From contig JAAVAA010000075.1 of the NCBI GenBank assembly GCA_014804285.1, forward strand, positions 1 through 16,430: a stretch of DNA of 16,430 nt, given 5' to 3'. Position numbers and translations under genes: made by a program. Below are positions 1-7,146 of this stretch, piece by piece. This DNA comes from Lachnospiraceae bacterium (GTDB taxonomy: Bacteria > Bacillota > Clostridia > Lachnospirales > Lachnospiraceae). Positions within the stretch are counted from its first letter, which is position 1; every line of letters begins with the position of its first letter. Below the pieces are notes generated by a model. The model was given only the letters and a program-made list of their open reading frames with translations, did no database searches and was not told the origin of the DNA.

Positions 1-4
1 ACTA

Positions 5-92
5 ACTCGGCTAAGAAACAAAATTCTAAAGGAACCAATTCGCGAACGCTTTATCGAGCGTGGTGACGTAGAATTTTGTTTCTTAGCCGAGT
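5..92. repeat. 24-bp perfect inverted repeat with 40-nt spacer
   Basis: Positions 5-28 (beginning ACTCGGCTAAG) are the exact reverse complement of 69-92 (ending CTTAGCCGAGT). The arms are 24 bp without mismatch; the next base pairs outward (4/93) and inward (29/68) do not match, so the boundaries are sharp. The spacer 29-68 contains its own short palindrome TTCGCGAA (39-46) and a CGCT/AGCG stem (47-50 with 57-60). It lies about 60 nt downstream of the valS stop. Neither flank carries a T tract within the window, so it is not a typical intrinsic terminator on the visible evidence. It could be a MITE-like or intergenic repeat, or a structured RNA 3' end. No target-site duplication is visible. 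Confidence 0.75.
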
Positions 93-95
93 GGT

Positions 96-127
96 CGTTT
101 AGGTTCTATGAGTAAACCAGCTAAACG
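96..127. repeat. small imperfect hairpin next to the large inverted repeat
   Basis: CGTTTAG at 96-102 is the reverse complement of CTAAACG at 121-127. GTT (103-105) can extend the stem with AAC (115-117) across a 3-nt bulge. It sits between the 24-bp inverted repeat and the valS stop codon. No uridine run follows on either strand, so a terminator role is not supported. The rest of 128-152 is AT-rich and shows nothing recognisable. Confidence 0.4.
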
Positions 128-152
128 TTAATTTAGTCAAAATACAAAAATA

Positions 153-2819
153 TTATCCCTGCTTTTTAAGCTGTCCCAGCCTTTCCTTAACCTGCTCCAT
201 CATCTGGGTATACTTCTCCAGCTTTGCCCTCTCCTCGGCAACCTTTGCCTCCGGCGCCTTGGACATAAACTTCTCGTTATTCAACATACCGTTTACTCTT
301 GCAAGCTCACCGTTAAGACGCTTTTCCTCCTTCTGCAGACGCTCAATCTCCTGTGTTATGTCGACCAATTCCGCAAAAGGAATATACAATGTGGCATTTG
401 CGATCACCACTGATACAGCATCCTCTGCAATCCCTTCTTTATCGCTCTGAATGGTCACTTCGGAAGCGGAAGCAAGAGCCGCAAAGAACAGCTTTCCTTC
501 TGTAAATGCATTCACAATATCCTGATTTTCACTGACTACAAACACCTGCGCTTTTTTGCTGGGAGCAACGTTCATCTCAGTCCGGACATTACGAATTCCG
601 CGCACTGCCTCTTTAATAATCTCTATATCCTTCTCTTCCTTAGCAAAGTTCCATGCTTCCCTGTACCCCGGCCACTTGGAGATCATAATAGACTCTTCCT
701 CTGACTGTAATGTACAGAAAATTTCTTCGGTAACAAAAGGCATATAAGGGTGAAGCAGCTTTAAGGCATCAATTAATACCGTCTTAAGCGTCCACAGTGC
801 TGCGTCCTGGCTCGCCTTGTCATCGGAATTGTACAGGCGTGGCTTTACCATCTCAATATACCAGTCGCAGAACTCATCCCAGATAAAATCGTAGACCTTT
901 TGAACTGCAATCCCCAATTCAAAGTTTTCCATATTGTCAGTCACGTCTTTGATCAGCGTATTTAATTTCGATAAGATCCACTTATCCACCGGCTCTAATG
1001 CAGGTTCAGAAACCTTAAGCCCTTCCTCCGGCATATTCATCATAATGAAACGGGATGCATTCCAGATCTTGTTTGCAAAGTTCCGGTTCGCTTCCACCCT
1101 CTCATAATAGAAACGCATATCATTTCCAGGTGCGTTTCCTGTAATCAGGGTAAGACGAAGGGCATCGGCCCCATACTGATCAATGATTTCCAGAGGATCA
1201 ATACCATTTCCTAAAGATTTACTCATCTTCCGTCCCTGGGAATCCCTCACAAGCCCGTGGAATAATACGGTCTTAAAGGGTTTTTCTCCCATCTGTTCAA
1301 ATCCGGAAAAGATCATGCGGATTACCCAGAAGAAAATAATATCATACCCCGTCACCAGTACATCTGTAGGATAAAAATATTTCAAATCCTCTGTCTGCTC
1401 CGGCCATCCCAAAGTTGAAAAAGGCCAAAGAGCCGAGGAAAACCAGGTATCCAACGTATCCGGATCCTGCTCCAAATGCTCGCATCCACATTTCGGACAT
1501 TTGCCCGGTGCCTGCGGCGCAACCGTAATTTCCCCGCATTTACTGCAATAGTAAGCAGGAATCCGGTGTCCCCACCAAAGCTGCCTTGAAATACACCAGT
1601 CACGGATATTATCCGTCCAGTTAAAGTAAATCTTTTCCATTCGTTTGGGAATAAGCTGAATATCTCCGCTCTTTACCGCTTCTACAGCAGGCTTAATCAG
1701 CTCATCCATCTTTACGAACCACTGCTGCTTGATCATGGGTTCAATGGTAGTCTTGCAGCGGTCATGAGTTCCCACATTATGAGAATAATCTTCAATTCTA
1801 ACCAAAAGCCCCATCTCATCCAGTTCTTTGACAATGGCTTTCCTTGCCTCATAGCGATCCATCCCGCAGAACTTTCCGCCGTTCTCATTGATAGTGGCAT
1901 CGTCATTTAAGATATTAATTTCCGGCAGATTGTGACGCTTTCCAACCTCAAAATCGTTAGGATCATGAGCAGGAGTAATCTTCACCACACCGGTTCCAAA
2001 TTCCATATCCACATAGGAATCCGCTACCACAGGGAGCTCCCTGTTTACAATAGGAAGCATCAGCTTTTTGCCGATCATGTCCTTATATCTCTCGTCCTCC
2101 GGGTTCACAGCCACCGCCGTATCCCCCAGCATGGTTTCCGGTCTGGTGGTTGCAAATTCCACAAACTTGGTGGTGCTCACCGTACCATCCTCCTCAATCA
2201 ACGGATACTTGATATGCCAGAAATGCCCTGCCTGCTCCGCATATTCCACCTCTGCATCGGAAATGGAGGTATTACATACCGGACACCAGTTGATGATCCT
2301 GCTTCCCTTATAGATCCAGCCCTTTTCATGCATCTTGCAAAATACTTCCGTAACTGCCTTGTTGCAGCCTTCATCCATGGTAAAGCGCTCTCTGTCCCAG
2401 TCACAGGAACTTCCCAGCTTCTTAAGCTGGCTGACAATCCGTCCGCCATATTCCTTCTTCCAGTCCCATGCCCGCTCAAGGAATCCTTCTCTTCCAAGAT
2501 CTTCCTTATTAATGCCTTCTTCCTTCAGCTTCTCAATAATCTTAACCTCTGTGGCAATGCTGGCGTGATCCGTTCCCGGCTGCCATAATGCATTATATCC
2601 CTGCATCCTCTTAAAACGGATCAGGATATCCTGCATGGTATTGTCCAATGCATGTCCCATGTGAAGCTGTCCTGTAATATTTGGGGGCGGAATCACAATG
2701 GTAAAAGGTGTCTTGGAATGATCCACCTCGGCATGAAAATACTTCTTATCCAGCCACTTCTGATAAAGTCTGTCCTCAATCCCTTTGGGATCGTAGGTTT
2801 TTGCAAGTTCTTTGCTCAT
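153..2819 (-). CDS. valS: valyl-tRNA synthetase
   Basis: Class Ia aminoacyl-tRNA synthetase that charges tRNA-Val with valine in the cytoplasm. The 888-residue length is normal for bacterial ValRS. The nucleotide-binding HIGH-type motif is PPPNITGQLHMGH with HMGH at residues 53-56, and the KMSKS loop is at 531-535. The CP1 editing domain, which hydrolyses mischarged Thr-tRNA, lies around 200-345 and includes TTRPET (224-229). CxxC pairs at 425/428 and 441/444 look like a zinc knuckle. The C-terminal 70 residues form the Lys/Glu-rich coiled coil (from about 820) typical of ValRS. The start ATG at 2819 is preceded by GAGAGGAGAG, a good ribosome binding site. Expression is very probably controlled by the upstream T-box leader: uncharged tRNA-Val favours readthrough. 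No gene is visible downstream before the window edge. Confidence 0.98.
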   Translation of the reverse strand: MSKELAKTYDPKGIEDRLYQKWLDKKYFHAEVDHSKTPFTIVIPPPNITGQLHMGHALDNTMQDILIRFKRMQGYNALWQPGTDHASIATEVKIIEKLKEEGINKEDLGREGFLERAWDWKKEYGGRIVSQLKKLGSSCDWDRERFTMDEGCNKAVTEVFCKMHEKGWIYKGSRIINWCPVCNTSISDAEVEYAEQAGHFWHIKYPLIEEDGTVSTTKFVEFATTRPETMLGDTAVAVNPEDERYKDMIGKKLMLPIVNRELPVVADSYVDMEFGTGVVKITPAHDPNDFEVGKRHNLPEINILNDDATINENGGKFCGMDRYEARKAIVKELDEMGLLVRIEDYSHNVGTHDRCKTTIEPMIKQQWFVKMDELIKPAVEAVKSGDIQLIPKRMEKIYFNWTDNIRDWCISRQLWWGHRIPAYYCSKCGEITVAPQAPGKCPKCGCEHLEQDPDTLDTWFSSALWPFSTLGWPEQTEDLKYFYPTDVLVTGYDIIFFWVIRMIFSGFEQMGEKPFKTVLFHGLVRDSQGRKMSKSLGNGIDPLEIIDQYGADALRLTLITGNAPGNDMRFYYERVEANRNFANKIWNASRFIMMNMPEEGLKVSEPALEPVDKWILSKLNTLIKDVTDNMENFELGIAVQKVYDFIWDEFCDWYIEMVKPRLYNSDDKASQDAALWTLKTVLIDALKLLHPYMPFVTEEIFCTLQSEEESIMISKWPGYREAWNFAKEEKDIEIIKEAVRGIRNVRTEMNVAPSKKAQVFVVSENQDIVNAFTEGKLFFAALASASEVTIQSDKEGIAEDAVSVVIANATLYIPFAELVDITQEIERLQKEEKRLNGELARVNGMLNNEKFMSKAPEAKVAEERAKLEKYTQMMEQVKERLGQLKKQG

Positions 2820-2880
2820 AACTGTTCTCTCCTCTCTGTTATACTTGTCCGCAGGAATTTCTCTATCGTTTTTCCTAACA

Positions 2881-2916
2881 CAAAAAATCCCTTTACGGAC
2901 AATTGTCTGTAAAGGG
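2881..2916 (-). terminator. intrinsic terminator of the valS T-box leader
   Basis: On the minus strand, CCCTTTAC (2916-2909) pairs with GTAAAGGG (2896-2889), with further inner pairs around an AATT loop, followed by a run of six T (2887-2882). The 5' arm overlaps the bases needed for the T-box antiterminator, giving the mutually exclusive structures of a transcriptional T-box switch. Positions 2820-2880 between this and the valS start contain only the valS ribosome binding site. Confidence 0.9.
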
Positions 2917-3209
2917 CGTATTTACGCGGTACCACCTTCATTTATCACTCAGTGATTTCAAGTCTGTTTTAAAATTCCGGCTTAAAATCCTATCCTTTAA
3001 CGGGGATAAAACGTGAACGCTTACTTGGAACTGCCATACAGGATATCATTTGCTCCTGTCAAACTTTCCGTTCACCGCTCCGGCTCCAAAGCTACCTTCC
3101 GCATTCCTTTCCCTGAGATCTCACAGCGCCGCACTGATCATGCGGGATCTCTTCTCTGAAGGGCAGGCAATGTGTACTCCTCTTCTTCAACGCCTTTGAA
3201 AATTAAGAT
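2881..3209 (-). ncRNA. T-box riboswitch leader of valS (valine, GUA specifier)
   Basis: Read on the minus strand, the leader shows the ordered landmarks of a T-box RNA. There is an AGAGA-containing stem I segment, then GAAGGUAGCUUUGGAG, in which GUA (plus-strand 3093-3095) sits at the expected specifier position before the conserved UUUGGAG. Next come AGUAAGCG and CCGUUA of the stem II/III region, and then the T-box AAGGTGGTACCGCG (2925-2938). GUA is a valine codon, matching the valS gene below. The T-box 5' bases AAGG can pair with CCCUU just downstream to form the antiterminator, which competes with the terminator at 2881-2916. Uncharged tRNA-Val would pair with GUA by its anticodon and with the T-box by its acceptor end, allowing valS transcription. 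The 5' end is inferred from the promoter at 3216-3244. Confidence 0.93.
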
Positions 3210-3215
3210 ATTCTT

Positions 3216-3244
3216 ATCTTAGTTGTCACTTTAACTTTTGTCAA
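3216..3244 (-). promoter_or_regulatory. sigma-A promoter of the T-box/valS unit
   Basis: On the minus strand TTGACA (3244-3239) is separated by exactly 17 bp from TAAGAT (3221-3216). The -35 box matches consensus fully and the -10 box matches well. Transcription would begin near 3209, just upstream of the T-box stem I. The -35 box is 15 bp from the edge of the 11-bp repeat array that fronts the divergent operon. Confidence 0.85.
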
Positions 3245-3259
3245 GACAGATTTTCTCCC

Positions 3260-3343
3260 AAAATGATGCTCATATATAAAATGATGCAAAAATGATGCAA
3301 CTTTGATGCTACTTTGATGCAAAAATGATGCAACTTTGATGGG
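3260..3343. repeat. array of seven 11-bp TGATG repeats, six in exact tandem
   Basis: Units are 3260-3270 (aaaatgatgct), then after a 7-bp gap 3278-3288 (aaaatgatgca), 3289-3299 (aaaatgatgca), 3300-3310 (actttgatgct), 3311-3321 (actttgatgca), 3322-3332 (aaaatgatgca) and 3333-3343 (actttgatggg). The core TGATG begins at 3264, 3282, 3293, 3304, 3315, 3326 and 3337, so the last six are spaced by exactly 11 bp. Two flavours alternate: AAAA before the core and ACTT before the core. The array ends 60 bp before the likely start codon of the VIT-VWA gene, on its promoter side, and close to the divergent valS promoter. Spacing near one helical turn would place every core on the same DNA face, as in cooperative regulator binding. 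Slippage-generated repeat DNA is the alternative. Confidence 0.85.
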
Positions 3344-3403
3344 ATGTCATTGTACAGTAGATACAGACGAAAAACAATCAACATTCAGAAAGGTATGAAC
3401 AAG

Positions 3404-5434
3404 ATGAAAAAACACCAAAGACTACTCTGCTTTCTTTTAACACTGCTGATTCTTCTGGCAAACACTCCAACTGTTTATGCGGCGGAAAGTGTGACCAATA
3501 ACGAAGACAAAACCGCTTCTCCATATTTTTATGTGGAGAGCAGCGAAATCGGCATAGACAGTTTCCCTTTAAAAGATACCAGTGTAACTGCAAATATTGA
3601 AGGTGTTGTTGCCGATATTCATGTAGTCCAAACCTACGCAAACGAAGGCACTGCTCCTATCAATGCCAGTTATCTTTTTCCTGCTTCCACTAAAGTCACG
3701 GTTCATGGAATGCAGATGCAGATTGGTGATCAGACCGTAACTGCTGTCATCAAGGAAAAGGAAGAGGCCAAGCAGGAATTTGAAGCAGCAAAAAGCGAGG
3801 GCAAGAGTGCCTCCATGCTTTCCGAAGAGCGGGCAAATGTTTTTAGCATGGATATTGCCAACATTATGCCCGGTGATGAGGTACGCATTGATCTTCACTA
3901 TACGGAAATGATTACGCCCACGGAAGGTACCTATCAATTTGTTTTTCCTACGGTTGTCGGTCCCCGCTACAGAGGTCCCGTGAAAGACGACAGCGGCAAC
4001 CGGGATGAATGGGTGGCTGCTCCTTATCTTACGGAAGGAACTCTCCCCACTGCCGGATACAATATTAATGTCACAGTTTCCGCCGGAGTTCCCATTTCCG
4101 CGCTGTCCAGCAGCTCCCACCAGGTCAACATTGCCTGGGATGATAGTTCCATCGCACATGTCTCTCTGACAAATCCTCTGGAATATGCCGGAAACCGGGA
4201 TTTTATACTTGACTATAAGCTTACTGGTGAAGATATCGGAACCGGATTAACATTGAATAAAGGGGATCAGGAAAACTTTTTTATGCTGATGGTACAGCCT
4301 CCGGAGCGAATCGTACTTGCGGAAATTCCCCCTAGAGAATACATTTTTGTCCTGGATGTTTCCGGCTCCATGTCCGGTTTTCCTTTAGACACTGCAAAGG
4401 AACTTATGAAGAATCTGATTTCTGATTTGCGCGAGACAGATACTTTCAACCTGATTTTGTTCTCCGGAACCTCCTATCAGATGTCCGACCGCTCTCTTCC
4501 TGCTACCAGCGAAAATATCACCAAGGCAGTCAAGCTGATCAGTGAACAAAGCGGTGCGGGCGGAACCGAATTATCCTCCGCACTTACGGACGCACTTGCT
4601 ATCCCATCGGATAATGACACTTCCCGCAATATTGTCATCATTACCGATGGGTATATTTCGGGAGAATCCGAAATCTTTCAACTGATTAACGAAAATATAA
4701 ATCAGGCGGACTTCTTCTCCTTCGGAATCGGATCTTCCGTTAACCGTTATCTGATCGAGGGTATCTCCAAGATTGGACAGGGGGAACCCTTTATCGTCAC
4801 CGAGGCAAAAGAAGCCTCCGAAGCAGCAGATCGCTTCAGTGCCTATATCCAGTCACCGGTTCTGACGGATATTCAAGTATCCTTTGAAGGATTTGACGCT
4901 TACGATGTAGAGCCCGCCGCCCTGCCTACCCTATATGCCCAAAAGCCTCTCGTTCTGCTTGGAAAATGGAAAGGAGAACCTTCCGGAACCATTAAGATCT
5001 CCGGGAAAACCGGCAATGGTGATTTCTCGCAGAGCATTTCCGTTGCCGATGCGGTATACGGACACAGCAACACCCTTGGATACCTGTGGGCTCGCAAGCG
5101 GGTAGAGCGCCTGACCGATTATGGAGTAGGCGGAAACAATCCGGAGGTAAAAGAAGAGGTAACACGGCTGGGGCTGTCTTACCATATGATGACTCCTTAT
5201 ACTTCATTTATTGCCGTATTGGATACTGTACGAAACCCCGGCGCGGAAGGCACGGATGTGGATCAGCCCCTTCCCCTTCCTCTTTCCGTATCCAATCTGG
5301 CAGTAGGCTACCGATCCGGTTCCGAACCGGGAGAAATAATCCTCCTTGCCGGACTTGCATTTATCCTGTTCATGCCATTTCTTTATAAAAAGATATGCTT
5401 ACTATTACAGAACCGAAAAAGGATGAGTCTATGA
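3404..5434 (+). CDS. secreted VIT-VWA domain protein with PEP-CTERM-like tail
   Basis: Probable cell-surface protein of 676 residues. Residues 1-27 form a signal peptide (KK, hydrophobic core, cleavage likely after VYA). A VIT (vault/inter-alpha-trypsin inhibitor) domain spans about 45-170. A von Willebrand factor A domain spans about 310-485 with a complete metal-binding MIDAS: D318-x-S320-x-S322, T388 and D415 (ITDG). The C-terminus (640-673) reads SEPGE, a hydrophobic helix, then KK and RKR. That is the three-part layout of exosortase sorting signals. I place the start at 3404, which is 10 nt after GAAAGG and gives a clean signal peptide. ATG 3395 is too close to this site, and ATG 3344 lies at the repeat array. 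The stop overlaps the next gene as ATGA. VIT-VWA proteins are known elsewhere as dedicated sortase targets; ligand and function here are unknown. Confidence 0.9.
   Translation: MKKHQRLLCFLLTLLILLANTPTVYAAESVTNNEDKTASPYFYVESSEIGIDSFPLKDTSVTANIEGVVADIHVVQTYANEGTAPINASYLFPASTKVTVHGMQMQIGDQTVTAVIKEKEEAKQEFEAAKSEGKSASMLSEERANVFSMDIANIMPGDEVRIDLHYTEMITPTEGTYQFVFPTVVGPRYRGPVKDDSGNRDEWVAAPYLTEGTLPTAGYNINVTVSAGVPISALSSSSHQVNIAWDDSSIAHVSLTNPLEYAGNRDFILDYKLTGEDIGTGLTLNKGDQENFFMLMVQPPERIVLAEIPPREYIFVLDVSGSMSGFPLDTAKELMKNLISDLRETDTFNLILFSGTSYQMSDRSLPATSENITKAVKLISEQSGAGGTELSSALTDALAIPSDNDTSRNIVIITDGYISGESEIFQLINENINQADFFSFGIGSSVNRYLIEGISKIGQGEPFIVTEAKEASEAADRFSAYIQSPVLTDIQVSFEGFDAYDVEPAALPTLYAQKPLVLLGKWKGEPSGTIKISGKTGNGDFSQSISVADAVYGHSNTLGYLWARKRVERLTDYGVGGNNPEVKEEVTRLGLSYHMMTPYTSFIAVLDTVRNPGAEGTDVDQPLPLPLSVSNLAVGYRSGSEPGEIILLAGLAFILFMPFLYKKICLLLQNRKRMSL
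5321..5431 (+). other. candidate exosortase recognition signal (SEPGE-TM-basic)
   Basis: Codes for residues 640-676 of the VIT-VWA protein: SEPGE at 640-644, a hydrophobic stretch at about 645-660, KK at 662-663, a second short hydrophobic run, and RKR at 671-673. This matches the motif, transmembrane helix and basic-cluster order of PEP-CTERM and related signals. The glutamate-proline centre resembles PEP or SEP-type variants. Overlap of this coding end with the exosortase start strengthens the pairing. An ordinary C-terminal membrane anchor is the alternative. Confidence 0.55.
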
Positions 5435-6213
5435 AAAAACTTTCGTTTCAAACATTACTTAAATATAATTGGATCTTCTATCTTTTAACAATACTTGCCG
5501 CACTGGCAATGAGACGCTTTAGCCGGATAACAGACAGTGATGCTCTTTTATGGATACTTGCGCCCACCACACGGTGGGCTGGTATCCTTGGCGGGATTCC
5601 TTTTGAATATCTCCCACACATGGGTTATGTAAACCACTATTATCGTTTTCTCATTGCTCCGTCCTGCGCGGGAATTCGTTTTATGATGATTACCTTTCTT
5701 ATGCTGATTTTTTCCTTTATACACAGGTTTTCTTCCAACCGGGCAAAAGCTTTCTGGTTTGGCAGCAGTGCTGTCTTTTCCTATCTGTCTACCATTTTTG
5801 TAAATGGCATCCGGATTGCACTTGCCATTTACCTTCCCATTCCGCTGGAAAAGGCAGGACTGCTAACGAGTTTACTTAACCCGGACAGACTTCATACACT
5901 GATCGGAACGGTTGTTTATTTTTCCGCTCTGTGTGTATTCTATCCTCTCGCTTCCTGCCTTTGCCAATATCTATTTGCGTTATTATCGAATAAATGTGCC
6001 GACAGCTTCTCCTCTGCTTCCGAATCGGAATCTAAGCTGCTAATTCCCGCATTCTGGTATCTCCTTGCAGTTCTTGTGATTCCTTTTGCAGGAAGAATGA
6101 TACGGAATGACTGGGATGGTTTTATCCCCTATGCGCTGCTGATTTCCGGCGCATGCATTATTATCCTTGCGGTTTCCCGGCTGATCCGAAGACTCCTTTC
6201 TCCTCACGCCTGA
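5431..6213 (+). CDS. exosortase-family protein, probably exosortase K-like
   Basis: Polytopic membrane enzyme of 260 residues with about seven or eight hydrophobic segments. The three residues that define the exosortase/archaeosortase family are present in order: Cys79 in APSCAGIRF, Arg128 in FVNGIRIAL and His155 in PDRLHTLIG, each at a helix border. Members cleave C-terminal tripartite signals of exported proteins and are thought to transfer the substrate to another surface molecule. Start 5431 is chosen because the ATG overlaps the upstream TGA (ATGA) and AAAGGATG lies just before it. A longer form from 5395 would add 12 residues inside the upstream gene and lacks a good site. The pairing with a single VIT-VWA gene suggests a dedicated one-target system. 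Subfamily K is proposed from memory of exosortases in Clostridia and was not verified. The gene end overlaps the convergent epimerase gene by 10 bp. Confidence 0.88.
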   Translation: MKKLSFQTLLKYNWIFYLLTILAALAMRRFSRITDSDALLWILAPTTRWAGILGGIPFEYLPHMGYVNHYYRFLIAPSCAGIRFMMITFLMLIFSFIHRFSSNRAKAFWFGSSAVFSYLSTIFVNGIRIALAIYLPIPLEKAGLLTSLLNPDRLHTLIGTVVYFSALCVFYPLASCLCQYLFALLSNKCADSFSSASESESKLLIPAFWYLLAVLVIPFAGRMIRNDWDGFIPYALLISGACIIILAVSRLIRRLLSPHA

Positions 6214-7085
6214 ATCCGAATCTGATAGGCTCGTTTCCACACCCCACCGGGCACCAGAATATTTCCCCATTCCCGATCTGCCAGCTCTCCGGCAAAATTT
6301 TCGTGGTCGCATCTGCCATACCAAGGTTCAATACAGATAAACGGAGCATTTTTGTGCGGTGGAGACCAGATACCAAAAAGAGGCGCTTCCATAGTCACGG
6401 TAAGATAAGGGGTTTTGTCCGCTGTGCAAAGGGAAACCTCTTTTGCCTGATCATGCTCGATCACCAGCGCGTCCTGATCAAACAGGTTTTCCGTAATCGA
6501 AAGATATCCCTCCTTTAACTCATAGATATCCTTCTGATCCGTCGCAAGCCCTTTCTCCCCAATCCTAGTACTGGAAATCTCCCCCCGGGCATCCAGATAG
6601 ATCTGATAATCGGTCTGTTTCTTTCCCTCTTCAATAGGACAATTAAATGCCGGATGCCCTCCAATGGAAAATGGAAGGTCTTCCTGTCCCGGGTTTTCTA
6701 CCTGCCAGAGCACTTCCACGCCCTCGTCAAGCAGCTTATATCCCAGCTTTAAAATAAATTCATAGGGGTATTTTTTCAGTGTTTCTTCACCGGACTTAAG
6801 CTCAAACCATATCTCATTTTCAGTCTGGGAAATCAGCTCGAATTCCATGTCCCTTGCAAATCCGTGCTGAGACATAGGGTAAACCTCACCTTTTGTTTTG
6901 TATTCCTTTTCTTTCAGACTGCCCACAAAGGGAAACAAAACCGGTGATGTTCTTCCCCAAAACTGCGGATCTGCTTTCCACATGTACTCTGTTCCCGTAC
7001 TGATCCTCTTTAGCGATTTCAGCTCAGCCCCATGGGAATTCACCAAAATAGAAACCTTTTCGTTTTTTAATTCATATACTGCCAT
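6204..7085 (-). CDS. aldose 1-epimerase family protein (LacX-like)
   Basis: Galactose-mutarotase-like beta-sandwich enzyme of 293 residues, expected to be cytoplasmic and to interconvert alpha and beta anomers of a sugar or sugar phosphate. The catalytic histidines are visible as H74 (MSQHGFARD) and H144 (IGGHPAF), and the likely catalytic base is E253 (CIEPWYG). The N-terminal pattern HGAELKSL and FPFVGSL fit the LacX/YphB-type branch rather than classical GalM. The start ATG at 7085 is preceded by AGGAGGG. Upstream, only 23 nt separate it from a hairpin terminator, so its own promoter is not evident and it may depend on readthrough from the small gene at 7147-7554. No sugar-utilisation genes are nearby, so the substrate cannot be inferred. 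Its stop lies inside the last codons of the convergent exosortase gene. Confidence 0.9.
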   Translation of the reverse strand: MAVYELKNEKVSILVNSHGAELKSLKRISTGTEYMWKADPQFWGRTSPVLFPFVGSLKEKEYKTKGEVYPMSQHGFARDMEFELISQTENEIWFELKSGEETLKKYPYEFILKLGYKLLDEGVEVLWQVENPGQEDLPFSIGGHPAFNCPIEEGKKQTDYQIYLDARGEISSTRIGEKGLATDQKDIYELKEGYLSITENLFDQDALVIEHDQAKEVSLCTADKTPYLTVTMEAPLFGIWSPPHKNAPFICIEPWYGRCDHENFAGELADREWGNILVPGGVWKRAYQIRIQA

Positions 7086-7108
7086 AACACCCTCCTTTTA
7101 TGTTAATG

Positions 7109-7137
7109 AAAAAGCCGCATATTCTATGCGGCTTTTA
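7109..7137 (-). terminator. intrinsic terminator after the small orphan gene
   Basis: AGCCGCAT (7113-7120) pairs with ATGCGGCT (7126-7133) around a 5-nt loop. On the minus strand the hairpin is followed by a run of five T (7113-7109). It lies 10 nt after the stop of the gene at 7147-7554 and 23 nt before the epimerase start, so it probably separates or attenuates the two. Confidence 0.85.
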
Positions 7138-7146
7138 TCCTCTTTG

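Noticed and set aside
5..127. Inverted repeat as an integron attC site or a complete insertion sequence
   Set aside because: Convincing core sites for attC are not seen, there is no transposase or integrase frame, and no flanking duplication is visible.
1932..2588. 218-codon plus-strand open frame inside valS
   Set aside because: It is fully antisense to highly conserved ValRS sequence, has no ribosome binding site of note and encodes a His/Arg/Leu-rich composition typical of a shadow frame.
3260..3343. The 11-bp tandem repeats as a CRISPR array or plasmid iterons
   Set aside because: There are no spacers between six of the units, the unit is far too short for a CRISPR repeat, and no cas or replication gene is nearby.
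3344..3403. Upstream ATG (3344) as start of the VIT-VWA gene
   Set aside because: It would place 20 basic residues before the signal peptide and begin at the end of the repeat array; ATG 3404 has a ribosome binding site at better spacing.
3569..4159. 196-codon minus-strand open frame inside the VIT-VWA gene
   Set aside because: The plus-strand frame has a signal peptide, VIT and VWA motifs; the antisense frame shows none and is a shadow.
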